Numbered from the stretch's first letter, positions 29,057 to 37,714 are shown. The stretch is DNA of 64,000 nucleotides from Streptococcus sp. DTU_2020_1001019_1_SI_AUS_MUR_006 (GCF_032340315.1 NZ_CP135436.1:1385501-1449500); one strand, 5' to 3'. Made by a program: numbers and translations. Notes: generated by a model not told the origin, from the letters alone.

Positions 29057-30864
29057 AAAAAAAAAAAAAAAGGGTATTAAATAATTTAAAAAACACGGGA
29101 ACTATTTTTAAGTTAACTTCTTTAAGAGACTCATGGAATGATAATGTTATAAAAAAAATCAAGGACGATTTAATAACATTAATACCATATGAAATGAAAA
29201 GTGAATTTCAAGTATATTTCTTTGATGAACAAAACTCAAGTGAAGATGCTGATGTATTAGATGTTGAGAATGCTTTTTCTTATGATTATAAAATTAAATT
29301 TAATGTTCTGAAAGATGGAAAAACTTATATTGAGATACATAGAAATGAATTTGACTTTGGTGATAGATTTGATGAAATAATTACACAAGCTGAATTTACT
29401 TCAGAAGATGAACAGTATTTTAAAGGCAAATATATTTGTATAGAAACAAACTTTGCACATATGCTACCAAAACGTGGGGAGCAGTTTAAAAATACAATAG
29501 GTGAATTTTCCGGAGTTTTGTATTTTGAAAAAGTGACTTCTTCAAAAACAGATGCTGAAAAATATTTCTATAAATTGTCGAATAATCGTAATAATAAGAG
29601 GGATATTTTTGGGGGAATAAAAATATATAGAGATAGTTTTAGAGTGAGACCTTATGGAGAACCCAAAACATCTGATTATGACTGGCTGTTATTAGCTGGT
29701 AGAAAAAACAAATCTCCTGCTGCACCTTCACATCAAACAGGTGCGTGGAGGGTTAATACTGATCAAATAATTGGATCAATTTTTATTTCTCGCATGAATA
29801 TTACATTACCAGACCAATCTAATAGAGAAGGTATTGTAGAAACAAAGGAATTTGTATTATTAAAAGAATTTTTAATTAATGTGATTCAGGAATTTGAAAA
29901 AGATAGGCAATATGTCTTTCGTAAGTTAGATGCTCGCTATGATAAAATAATGGAAGCTGCAAGGATACAAGCTGAAATTAATAAGAAAGCAGAAGAAGCA
30001 AAGGCTGCTAGAGAAGATAAGAAATTTTTAGATGATAGCAGTGAACTCAATCAAAAATCAGAATCTGCTAAAAGTTTTATAGATCCAGAAGAAGCTAAAA
30101 CCGTTTTAGATCATAAAGATACAGTTATTAAAAACTTAGAAGATGAGAATAGATTGCTAAGAACATTAGCTACAACTGGTATAGTTACTAACACTTATGT
30201 CCACGAAATTAAAGATATAACTCATAAGCTAAGCAGAAAGATTGTTATGGCTAAAGAAGCTTTGGAATTAGATAGAAACTTACAAGATGGGTTAAAATAT
30301 GTAAATGAAGCTAATGTAATGAGAGATTCATTAAATTCATGGTTCAAGGTAACAATAGGTTCTGTAACACGTGATAAAAGAACTATGAAAAAAACAGATT
30401 TAATCTTTCTGATATCACAAACGGTAAAGTCATGGGAAGAAACACTTAAAAACGTTTCAATAGTTTTAGAATTTCAAGGTTCAGAAATACAATTAAAATG
30501 TTTTCCTTATGATATTGAAAGCATTTTTAGTAATCTGATTGCTAATAGTGTAAGTTCTTTTGAATCCTGTTTTTCAGATAATAAGAGTATAAAAATCGTA
30601 GTATCTGACTTAGAACAAGAAATTATTATCAAATACAGCGATTCTGGACGAGGGTTATCTCGTGCCTATAAAGATAATCCAAGAAAAATATTAGAACCTA
30701 TGGAAAGTGATAGAAGAAATGAAATGGGAGAAACTATTGGCACTGGTATGGGTATGTGGATTATAAATAGAACGGTTGCTGACTATAATGGAAGTATAGA
30801 TTTATCCGATAATATGAAATATACTTCTGGATTCTATGCCACTATAAAATTAATAAAGAAATAG
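29053..30864 (+). CDS. ATPase transducer plus histidine-kinase module (C-terminal part of split gene)
   Basis: 603 residues, GTG start, opening with a lysine run encoded by part of a 16-A tract (29056-29071). Residues ~10-280 continue the Hsp90/MORC-like protein. A Lys/Glu/Ala-rich coiled coil spans ~295-370. A HisKA-like helix follows with candidate phospho-acceptor His384 (TYVHEIKDI). A second GHKL domain ends the protein: N box IFSNLIANSV (491-500), YSDSGRGL (528-535) and GTGMGMW (563-569). The full protein would thus have two ATPase domains, one MORC-like and one kinase-like. The receiver gene next door suits the kinase part. Confidence 0.75.
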   Translation: MKKKKKRVLNNLKNTGTIFKLTSLRDSWNDNVIKKIKDDLITLIPYEMKSEFQVYFFDEQNSSEDADVLDVENAFSYDYKIKFNVLKDGKTYIEIHRNEFDFGDRFDEIITQAEFTSEDEQYFKGKYICIETNFAHMLPKRGEQFKNTIGEFSGVLYFEKVTSSKTDAEKYFYKLSNNRNNKRDIFGGIKIYRDSFRVRPYGEPKTSDYDWLLLAGRKNKSPAAPSHQTGAWRVNTDQIIGSIFISRMNITLPDQSNREGIVETKEFVLLKEFLINVIQEFEKDRQYVFRKLDARYDKIMEAARIQAEINKKAEEAKAAREDKKFLDDSSELNQKSESAKSFIDPEEAKTVLDHKDTVIKNLEDENRLLRTLATTGIVTNTYVHEIKDITHKLSRKIVMAKEALELDRNLQDGLKYVNEANVMRDSLNSWFKVTIGSVTRDKRTMKKTDLIFLISQTVKSWEETLKNVSIVLEFQGSEIQLKCFPYDIESIFSNLIANSVSSFESCFSDNKSIKIVVSDLEQEIIIKYSDSGRGLSRAYKDNPRKILEPMESDRRNEMGETIGTGMGMWIINRTVADYNGSIDLSDNMKYTSGFYATIKLIKK

Positions 30865-30879
30865 AAGTGGAGGACTGAC

Positions 30880-31497
30880 ATGTATAGAATAGGATTTATT
30901 GATGATGATCGAGATTCATATGAGGATTATCAAGTACGTTTAGCAAGAAAAAATATTGAATTACTATATCCAGACGGCATTACTGAAATGCCAGAAATAA
31001 TAGAATGGCTTTTATCTAACGGTATTAAATGTTTTATTATAGATTATAAACTTAATAATAAATTTAAGTTTTTGGGGACGGAATTAATTACTTATATAAA
31101 TTTGAAAGTCCCTGATTTACCATGCTTAATATTAACTAATTACCCTGAAGAATCAATAAATGAAAATTTAGTAATTATAAATTTGATTGAAGATAGAAAT
31201 GTTTTAGCTGCAAATGATATAGAAGAGTTTGTAAGAAAGATCAAACAGGCTGTTGATGTTTTTGAAACTAGGTTACATAAATATCATATCGACTATGAGA
31301 ATCTTCTCAAAGCAAAGAAAAATGGTTCTATATCAGCAATAGAAGAAGAACAGTTTATAGATTTATATAAATTATTACGTGCATATGGTGAAGTAGATGA
31401 CTTGCCAATTCATCTTTTAAGTAGCGAGGTTAATCAGAAAATTGATGAAATACTTGGAAGAGTAAATGTTTTGGTAGAGGAAATCGAAAACAGGTAA
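30880..31497 (+). CDS. response-regulator receiver protein without DNA-binding domain
   Basis: 205 residues. The N-terminal ~125 form a receiver domain: acidic pocket Asp8-Asp9-Asp10, phospho-acceptor Asp55 (FIIDYKL) and Thr86 (LILTNYP). The conserved lysine near the end of the domain is not evident (LIEDRNVLAA). The remaining ~80 residues are helical with no recognisable output domain. It has GGAGG before ATG and lies between the kinase-like gene and the HNH gene, so it may pass a phosphoryl signal to, or hold back, the nuclease. That role is inference. Confidence 0.78.
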   Translation: MYRIGFIDDDRDSYEDYQVRLARKNIELLYPDGITEMPEIIEWLLSNGIKCFIIDYKLNNKFKFLGTELITYINLKVPDLPCLILTNYPEESINENLVIINLIEDRNVLAANDIEEFVRKIKQAVDVFETRLHKYHIDYENLLKAKKNGSISAIEEEQFIDLYKLLRAYGEVDDLPIHLLSSEVNQKIDEILGRVNVLVEEIENR

Positions 31498-31502
31498 AAG
31501 TT

Positions 31503-32084
31503 ATGCGAATACATGGAGAAAATGAAATTAGTAGAAGTATTGATGTGAATCAAGAAAATGACTATAAAAAATATGTTCCTCATTTGAGAGAAGACTTTAA
31601 ACATATATGCGGTTATTGTGGAAAACCTGAAGAGGTTACAACAAAAGGTTTTGAACCAGATCATTTCGTTCCTGACAGAATAGATTCAAGTAGAAAACTT
31701 GATTATTCCAATTTAGTATATTCTTGTTTCACATGCAATAGAAAAAAACTCGGCAAATGGCCAACGGAAAATAAAGATAAACCCAATGATGGAGAGGTTG
31801 GCTTTGTAGATCCTGTATTAAAAGAATATGATACTCATTTAGGCAGAGATAAAGAAGGTAGTATTGAATTCTATACAAATATTGGTAAATACATGTATAA
31901 AAATGCATTTAGGTTTGATATACGGCCGATGAAGGAAATATGGAAAATTAGTCAATTGATTAATGCAAAGAAAAATTTACTTGAAATTAAGGATAAGCTC
32001 ACATCAGAGGAATTGATGAAATATTTAGAATTAGATAAGGCTATAGAGGAGTTGAAGAAAATATTATTCGAAAAAAAAGAGTAA
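31503..32084 (+). CDS. HNH endonuclease
   Basis: 193 residues. An HNH/zinc site is visible: CGYC (Cys36, Cys39), EPDHFVP (Asp53-His54), Asn70 in YSNLV and SCFTCNRKK (Cys75, Cys78, Asn79). This four-cysteine type resembles HNH proteins of Septu (PtuB) and other defence loci. It follows the receiver gene after 5 bp and is the only evident nuclease of the cluster, so it is the likely effector against DNA that lacks the methyltransferase mark. Confidence 0.85.
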   Translation: MRIHGENEISRSIDVNQENDYKKYVPHLREDFKHICGYCGKPEEVTTKGFEPDHFVPDRIDSSRKLDYSNLVYSCFTCNRKKLGKWPTENKDKPNDGEVGFVDPVLKEYDTHLGRDKEGSIEFYTNIGKYMYKNAFRFDIRPMKEIWKISQLINAKKNLLEIKDKLTSEELMKYLELDKAIEELKKILFEKKE

Positions 32085-32549
32085 TCAGATATTATTGCGG
32101 TTTTGACTAGATATTAAATCTATAAAATGATGTATCATGATATAAATTTATATAAAAACAAATGCTGATATATATAGTTCATATACGATATTCTGAAGCG
32201 GTAAGTTTATTAGAGAAGTGTAACTAATCCTCAAAAGTTCACTGAACCTTTTGAGTCCGTCCATGCGACAAATTGAGACAGAAGGTCGAGAAGGTTCCCT
32301 GGGGAATAGCTGTCGTAGAGTAAGGAGTTTACGACGAAATCATACGAAAACAGCAAACCTCTGAGTGCGTATGCTTGCTGGTAAAAAAGTATAGTTAATT
32401 GAAATAAGATATGAACAAAGAGGTTAGGAAAGTCAAAACAATGTCTAATAAATGTTTTAGAATCCAAGGCGTACTACTCTAAGTTCACTACACTATAAAA
32501 ACTTTCATCTGAAGTGATTTAATAAACAGTTGGAATTTAAGGAGAAAAA
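32085..32549. other. gene-free stretch with degraded integration footprints
   Basis: 465 bp. GAAGCGGTAAGTTTATTAGAG (~32196-32216) reads as an rlmCD-like end (EAVSLLEKCN, stop), then a hairpin CTCAAAAGTTCACTGAACCTTTTGAG (32231-32256) equivalent to the one after copies 1 and 2. Hairpin repeat B is at 32311. Nothing else was recognised. Confidence 0.6.
32311..32364 (+). repeat. 53-bp hairpin repeat, copy B
   Basis: TGTCGTAGAGTAAGGAGTTT ACGACGAAATCATACG...CTCTGA. It keeps the GTCGT/ACGAC stem and is followed by GAGTGCGTATGCTTGCTGGT, codons ECVCLLVKKYS and a stop, again an rlmCD-end-like sequence. Confidence 0.75.
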
Positions 32550-33081
32550 ATGATTTTAGAAACGGAAAGAATGATTCTTCGCCCATGGGAAGAAAGAGAT
32601 GCCACTGATTTATTTCAATATGCCAGTGATCCCGAGGTGGATCCGATTGCAGGTTGGCCTGTACATATTAGCGTTGAAAATAGCAGGGAGATTATAAAAA
32701 GTTATTTTTCCGCGCCTGAGACATACGCTATTGTTTTAAAAGAAAGTGGGGAGCATAGGATTGATGATTGGCTCTGCAAATGATAAAGGCATTCCTGATA
32801 CTGAGGCTGAGATTGGCTACTGGATTGGAGTTCCGTATTGGGGTAAGGGTCTGATACCAGAAGCAGTTCGTGAGATAATGAGACATGGATTTGATGACTT
32901 GAATCTGGAGAAATTGTGGTGCGGTTATTTTGACGGCAATACAAAGTCAAAGAGAGTTCAGGAAAAATGTGGGTTCCGTTATCATCATACAAAAGAGAAC
33001 GTTCCATGTGCTTTGGAAGGTGTTCTTCGCACAGAACATATAACCTGTCTATCAAAGTCAGAGTGGATTTCATTTAAGTAA
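32550..33081 (+). pseudogene. GNAT acetyltransferase (RimJ/RimL type), frameshifted
   Basis: The first frame (32550-32783) gives [20 protein letters not shown]..., the start of a RimJ/RimL-like acetyltransferase. The second frame (from ~32746 to 33081) gives [30 protein letters not shown] and VQEKCGFRYH, the rest of the fold. They overlap around GAAAGTGGGGAGC, where a small deletion broke the frame. The joined protein would be ~175 residues, the normal length. It has a good AAGGAG site, so the break is probably recent. Confidence 0.82.
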
Positions 33082-33089
33082 GGCATAGC

Positions 33090-33142
33090 TGTCGTAGAGC
33101 GATGCATAAACGACGAAACGATACGGTAAGTTCGAACCGCTA
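33090..33142 (+). repeat. 53-bp hairpin repeat, copy C
   Basis: TGTCGTAGAGCGATGCATAA ACGACGAAACGATACGGTAAGTTCGAACCGCTAA. It differs from copy A mainly in the hairpin loop and is followed by a poor rlmCD-end-like segment (GTGAGTTTCTCTGCTCTTAAAAGTG). It begins 8 bp after the broken GNAT gene. Confidence 0.75.
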
Positions 33143-33284
33143 AGTGAGTTTCTCTGCTCTTAAAAGTGAACGAAAGGGATAATGAAAAGCCGTTAAGGTA
33201 GCTTCTTTACTAGAAAAGAGGAGAAGTATCAGAGTTATAGTTCAAGTTGGGCTTCTAGATACTATAGCCTGACATGCTATCCCT

Positions 33285-33404
33285 CTATTTCAAAAGTTCT
33301 TGGATGATGGAGTAATCAAGAATCAAGTTCTCAATCACATCAATATTTCAGAAACTGGACAAATTGTAATAACTTTCCTTGAAGGAACTGAGGTAGATTT
33401 ATAA
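33285..33404 (+). pseudogene. C-terminal fragment of an unidentified protein
   Basis: The frame FLDDGVIKNQVLNHINISE...TFLEGTEVDL, stop at 33402-33404, has protein-like composition but no start codon or ribosome binding site. The strand pattern is reminiscent of the C-terminus of large serine recombinases, which would fit an integration locus, but I cannot confirm this. A terminator (33406-33436, AGACTG/CAGTCT then T5) follows. The rest of 33143-33284 holds nothing I recognise. Confidence 0.35.
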
Positions 33405-33405
33405 G

Positions 33406-33436
33406 AGACTGCGACTGTGAAGTTTCAGTCTTTTTC
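33406..33436 (+). terminator. terminator after the fragment
   Basis: AGACTG (33406-33411) with CAGTCT near 33426-33431, then TTTT. Confidence 0.6.
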
Positions 33437-33500
33437 GGGTTTTAATGATATAATGAGATTATAAATGTGGATATTGTTTTAATTCTCTGGAGGATGTGTA

Positions 33501-34100
33501 ATGTTGAATTTAGTAAAAGGTCACCGAGTTAGCTTGGTAGAAAACCTGTTTGAGTCATTTACAAAGTTAACCGAACATCATTTGATGGCGAATGTACACG
33601 CAGAAAAAATATTAGAGGTTTTTCACCACTTTATTGCGATTCATGACGAGCCCTTGTTTTTTATTTTGGAATTGCCTGTCAGTATTGATAGAGAAAAAGT
33701 GATAGCAAAGAATATTATCAAGGAATCCCATAAGGATGTTTATTATATTGATGATTGTGCAAGAGAGGAATGCCTAGCACTGTTGATTAGATACGGTGAT
33801 TTGCTTGTTAATGATGGATTAAGTAAGTTTGGATTTGGTGGTCATCAAAGTCATGATGAGATTATGCTTGATAGCTATAATGTTGTGACAATTTATAGTA
33901 AAGAACTATCGAAATTTAATGACTTTTTTGAACCTCATAATATTCAATTTATAGAAGAACTAGTGACAGCTTGGAAAACTTTTTCTAAGACCTCACCAGG
34001 AATCTCTGAAATCTATGAAAGTAATGGAAAAACTGTTTATGACTTGCCTGAAGAATTAGCTGAATGGGGAATATATTTAGCTGAAACTCGAACAGAATAG
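33501..34100 (+). CDS. hypothetical protein, 199 aa
   Basis: A soluble, acidic 199-residue protein with GGAGG before the ATG and an extended -10 TGATATAAT (TATAAT 33449-33454) upstream, so it has its own promoter. No signal peptide or catalytic motif stands out; GFGGHQSHDE (~114-123) is the most distinctive stretch. I do not recognise the family. Small acidic proteins of this kind, one per repeat module, are often immunity proteins, but no toxin is present. Confidence 0.6.
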   Translation: MLNLVKGHRVSLVENLFESFTKLTEHHLMANVHAEKILEVFHHFIAIHDEPLFFILELPVSIDREKVIAKNIIKESHKDVYYIDDCAREECLALLIRYGDLLVNDGLSKFGFGGHQSHDEIMLDSYNVVTIYSKELSKFNDFFEPHNIQFIEELVTAWKTFSKTSPGISEIYESNGKTVYDLPEELAEWGIYLAETRTE

Positions 34101-34190
34101 GCATATCTATAGGATTACAAAGAGAATATTTCAATTCCTCTAATACCCCAAATTTAACTTTAATGAATTTATAGGAGTAAAAGCTAGATA

Positions 34191-34256
34191 CAAACACACG
34201 TTGAGGTGGTATCACTCTTTGTACGATCTAAAAAAAGTAGAGTAGATTTTTAGTAT
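34191..34256 (+). repeat. rlmCD-end-like remnant
   Basis: CAAACACACGTTGAGGTGGTATCACTC reads HVEVVSLFVRSKKSR in the rlmCD tail frame and stops shortly after. The core CACGTTGAG (34197-34205) is the same as in the native gene end, 7 kb away from it. Confidence 0.65.
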
Positions 34257-34293
34257 ATTTATAGATGTGACATTGGACATTAGGAGGAATCTT

Positions 34294-35148
34294 ATGCTTG
34301 GAGCAATTGTTGGAGACATTGTAGGTTCTGTTTATGAATGGGACAATATTAAAACGAAAGATTTTCCATTATTTCGTGATGATTGTTTTTTCACAGACGA
34401 TACGGTTATGACCTGTGCTGTTGCAGAAGCCATTATGAATGGCGGTCAGAAGGATGACTTTATTGACGCCATGAAGAAATATGGTAGGATGTATCCCGAT
34501 GCAGGTTACGGTGCGAGATTTAGTAATTGGGTTAATGGCGACGATCGAGAACCATATAATAGTTTTGGAAATGGTTCTGCCATGCGTGTTTCTCCTTGTG
34601 CTTGGGTCCTGGATTGTAGTTTCTGTGCCAGAACAGGAGCCTGGCCGTCTAGGAGAGCTCTTGCACGACTTTCTGCCGAGGTGACTCATAACCATCCTGA
34701 GGGTGTCAAAGGAGCTATGGCGACGTCTGATGCTATCTTTATGTGTCGCTATTACTTTGGAGGCTACTGTGGGGATTATGAGCAACCAATCAATGATAAC
34801 CCTATAGAGTGCAAGAGACTCATCAAGGAACACATAGAACAAGAGTATGGATATAATCTTTCTCAAACACTAGATGAAATTCGTCCTACTTATCGTTTCA
34901 ATGAAACTTGCCAGAATACGGTACCTCAGGCCATCATTGCCTTTCTTGAAAGTACAGACTTCGAAGATGCTATCAGAAATGCTATTTCTCTCGGCGGAGA
35001 TAGTGACACTCTTGCTGCCATCACAGGAAGTATAGCTGAGGCTGCTTATGGTATACCTGATTGGATTAAGGAAAAGGTCTATACCTATCTAGATGAGCCT
35101 TTAAAAGATGTGCTTAGACGGTGGGAAGAAACGATTGTAATAAAATAA
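34294..35148 (+). CDS. ADP-ribosylglycohydrolase family protein
   Basis: 284 residues of the DraG/ARH fold, which removes ADP-ribose from proteins, nucleic acids or small molecules using two magnesium ions. Metal residues are visible in FTDDTVMT (33-40) and GGDSDTLAAITG near the C-terminus, with the N-terminal GAIVGDIVGS. The start ATG 34294 is fixed by AGGAGG seven bases ahead; a GTG at 34267 is in frame but unlikely. It stands alone in the island, so it may be a self-protection or anti-toxin type hydrolase. No ADP-ribosyltransferase was seen nearby. Confidence 0.88.
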   Translation: MLGAIVGDIVGSVYEWDNIKTKDFPLFRDDCFFTDDTVMTCAVAEAIMNGGQKDDFIDAMKKYGRMYPDAGYGARFSNWVNGDDREPYNSFGNGSAMRVSPCAWVLDCSFCARTGAWPSRRALARLSAEVTHNHPEGVKGAMATSDAIFMCRYYFGGYCGDYEQPINDNPIECKRLIKEHIEQEYGYNLSQTLDEIRPTYRFNETCQNTVPQAIIAFLESTDFEDAIRNAISLGGDSDTLAAITGSIAEAAYGIPDWIKEKVYTYLDEPLKDVLRRWEETIVIK

Positions 35149-35221
35149 TAGTGTACTATTATAGTACGTAATTACTAATGTTAGAGTTGCAGTGATTAGA
35201 TTTGAAGGAGGTGGGTTATCA

Positions 35222-35788
35222 ATGGTTATATTAGAGTTATATCAAAATCATTATTCAAAAGATTTAGCCGCTTTTGATTCTTTCGAAGAAGGGAAAGCCT
35301 TTGTAGCTCAAATCCCAGGGTATACTTTAGAAAACGAAGATGGGTTTGAAGTGGAGTATGTGAATACTAAACACTTGCCGGATTATATGGAAATTGTGTT
35401 CAATGGAAATATTGTCCCTTTATCTAGGTTTTCGTTTAATTCTGAGGAAAATGTGGACATTATTTGGAAAGAGATTCCGAATCTATCGGTTAAAAACGAT
35501 AAAGTGATCGAAGGAGATACAAAAGTAGACGCGTATGTCGTTAACAACGATGAAGTCAAAGCTTATATCGAAGTAAGAGAAGACAAGTATTGTCAGGCAA
35601 AAGACTTTTTAGAAGGCAGTGGATATGAAGTCGACAGAAGCTATTTTGGAAGTGAAGACGGTGAGGCGATTGTCTACAGAAAACGCGACACCGAAGATTG
35701 GCACTTCCTATGTCACTTAGACCCATCGTTTGTAGAGATTGAAGATGTAGAAGGATATGTGAAAGAAGCGATGGAGGAGCTACAATAG
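35222..35788 (+). CDS. hypothetical protein, 188 aa (full-length form of 25672)
   Basis: A very acidic soluble protein, start ATG 35222 after a strong GAAGGAGGT. Residues 1-40 (VILELYQNHYSKDLAAFDS) are shared with the truncated ORF at 25672, so two modules of the island once carried this gene. The C-terminal half contains CHLDPSFVEIEDVEGYVKEA. The family was not recognised; the composition would fit an immunity or inhibitor protein. Confidence 0.65.
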   Translation: MVILELYQNHYSKDLAAFDSFEEGKAFVAQIPGYTLENEDGFEVEYVNTKHLPDYMEIVFNGNIVPLSRFSFNSEENVDIIWKEIPNLSVKNDKVIEGDTKVDAYVVNNDEVKAYIEVREDKYCQAKDFLEGSGYEVDRSYFGSEDGEAIVYRKRDTEDWHFLCHLDPSFVEIEDVEGYVKEAMEELQ

Positions 35789-35902
35789 TCAACCAAAGTT
35801 CGTTTTGAATGTGTAGGATTGCTAGTTAAAGTAATTTGATATAGTGTTCAAATAATCAATAAAAAATGTAGTATTTTAGCAAATATAATATGGAGGTTTA
35901 AG

Positions 35903-37693
35903 ATGCCAACTACAATAGAAGTTAATAAGCAGAGTGTTGAGGCACTACTTGGTAGTGGAAGAACAAAACCATTTGTTATTCCAGAATATCAGCGTCCTTA
36001 TGCTTGGACAGATGAACAGGTTGAAACACTGTTTGAAGATTTATGGGAATTTACCGTCAGTAATGGAGGTACTGAACGCGAAGGTTCGTATTTTCTTGGA
36101 AGTATCGTTTCGTATGAAAATGATAATGGTGAACAGGAAATTATTGATGGTCAGCAACGTATTACCTCTCTGTTTTTATTGTTAAGAGCGATTTACACAA
36201 AGCTATTTAATTCTCCATTATCAGAACGAACTCCAGAAGCAAACAATTTTATTGGTAAGATTGAACCTTCAATCTGGCGCACTAATAAACTGACTGGAAC
36301 AGTTGATTATAAGACTACTCTTCTAACATCACGTGTTGTTAATAATGAAGGTAATGAAATTCTTCGTAAAATTCTCGAAACTGGAAGAGCAAATAAAGAT
36401 TCTAAAGATAATTATTCTAGAAATTATATTCATTTTCAGGAGTTACTTGATAAACATTCAAGTGATAATCCCTTAATGATTTATCAGTTCATTTATTCCC
36501 TATTAAATCAAGCTATTCTTTTACCAATAACTGCCGATACCCAAGATACAGCATTGACTATTTTCTCTACTTTAAATGACAGAGGTTTACCGCTATCTGA
36601 TGCTGATATATTTAAAGCTAAGATTTATAACCATCTTGAGGGAAAAGATAAGGAAATATTTATTGAACGCTGGAAAGAGCTTGATGAACAAGCTACAGCA
36701 GCTAATGAAAGTATCCAACAATTATTTTATTACTATATGTTCTATCTTAGAGCTTTGGAAAAAGATACTAAAAGTACTACACCTGGTGTCAGAAAATACT
36801 ATTCGAGTAACAAATTTGAGCGCCTTTATCAATCTGAATTATTAGATAATTTATTTGTAATGCTCGAATTATGGAAAGTAATCAATAAAGGTGAAGTGCT
36901 TGAATATGAGAGTTGGTCATCAAATATACAGATAAAACAAACATTAGATACACTTACTTCATATCCTAATGAGTTCTGGAAATATCCGGTGATTATATAT
37001 TATATTTGTTATCGTAAGGATAAAAACTTTGAGGATAAATTTGCAAGATTCTTAAATAAATTACTCGCTGAACTAATGACAAAATACATTCTTATTCCAA
37101 CTATCAATGCTGTTAAGGGTGATATTTTGAAATTAAATTCAGCAATTGTTGTATCAGATATTCCTAAATTTGATTTCAAAGAACTAGACCAAGCTCAACT
37201 TGAAGCAGGAATCCAAAATCCTCACCGTAATGTGGTGAGAATGTTGCTTAAAACACTTGCTTATAAACATCAGGATTCATTATTACCAAGTAAATGGGAA
37301 ATCGAGCATATCTTCCCTCAAAAATGGCAAACTAACTATTTTATCGATGAATCAGATCATAAAATCCGAGAGAAAATCGAGCATATAGGCAATAAATTAC
37401 CATTTGAAAAGAAGTTAAATATTATAGCAGGAAATGGTTACTTTGCTAAAAAGAAAAAAGAATATGCAGCTTCTAAGATCGAAATCACAAAATTTATGGG
37501 ACTTTCTGAAATTCAAGAGTGGAATTTAGAATCAATTTCGAAAAGAGATATCAGGATTTCAGATTCTATTATTGCAATTCTTAAAAAATGGAACAAAGAG
37601 TATTCGGTTATTACAAAAGAAATTGTTTCCAATAAACCTTCAGATGAGGATTTAGCTCGTATTGCTGAATTTAAGGAAAAAGGATGGATTTAA
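35903..37693 (+). CDS. GmrSD-type DUF262/DUF1524 protein
   Basis: A 596-residue single-chain protein. The N-terminal DUF262 (GmrS-like, ParB/sulfiredoxin-type NTPase) has YQRPY (29-33) and IIDGQQRITS (80-89). The C-terminal DUF1524 (GmrD-like His-Me finger nuclease) has WEIEHIFPQKW near 465. Related proteins cut modified phage DNA (GmrSD, type IV restriction) and are part of several defence systems such as BrxU. It has its own ribosome binding site (TGGAGG) and no methyltransferase beside it, as expected for a type IV enzyme. It is cargo of the rlmCD island. Confidence 0.88.
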   Translation: MPTTIEVNKQSVEALLGSGRTKPFVIPEYQRPYAWTDEQVETLFEDLWEFTVSNGGTEREGSYFLGSIVSYENDNGEQEIIDGQQRITSLFLLLRAIYTKLFNSPLSERTPEANNFIGKIEPSIWRTNKLTGTVDYKTTLLTSRVVNNEGNEILRKILETGRANKDSKDNYSRNYIHFQELLDKHSSDNPLMIYQFIYSLLNQAILLPITADTQDTALTIFSTLNDRGLPLSDADIFKAKIYNHLEGKDKEIFIERWKELDEQATAANESIQQLFYYYMFYLRALEKDTKSTTPGVRKYYSSNKFERLYQSELLDNLFVMLELWKVINKGEVLEYESWSSNIQIKQTLDTLTSYPNEFWKYPVIIYYICYRKDKNFEDKFARFLNKLLAELMTKYILIPTINAVKGDILKLNSAIVVSDIPKFDFKELDQAQLEAGIQNPHRNVVRMLLKTLAYKHQDSLLPSKWEIEHIFPQKWQTNYFIDESDHKIREKIEHIGNKLPFEKKLNIIAGNGYFAKKKKEYAASKIEITKFMGLSEIQEWNLESISKRDIRISDSIIAILKKWNKEYSVITKEIVSNKPSDEDLARIAEFKEKGWI

Positions 37694-37714
37694 CGGTAAA
37701 TCAATAACAAGTAG

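Noticed and set aside
29056..29071. 16-A tract as the phase-variation switch of the ATPase
   Set aside because: The upstream ORF already stops at 29054-29056, so slippage inside the tract alone cannot join the frames; the short A run at 29042-29046 is the better candidate.
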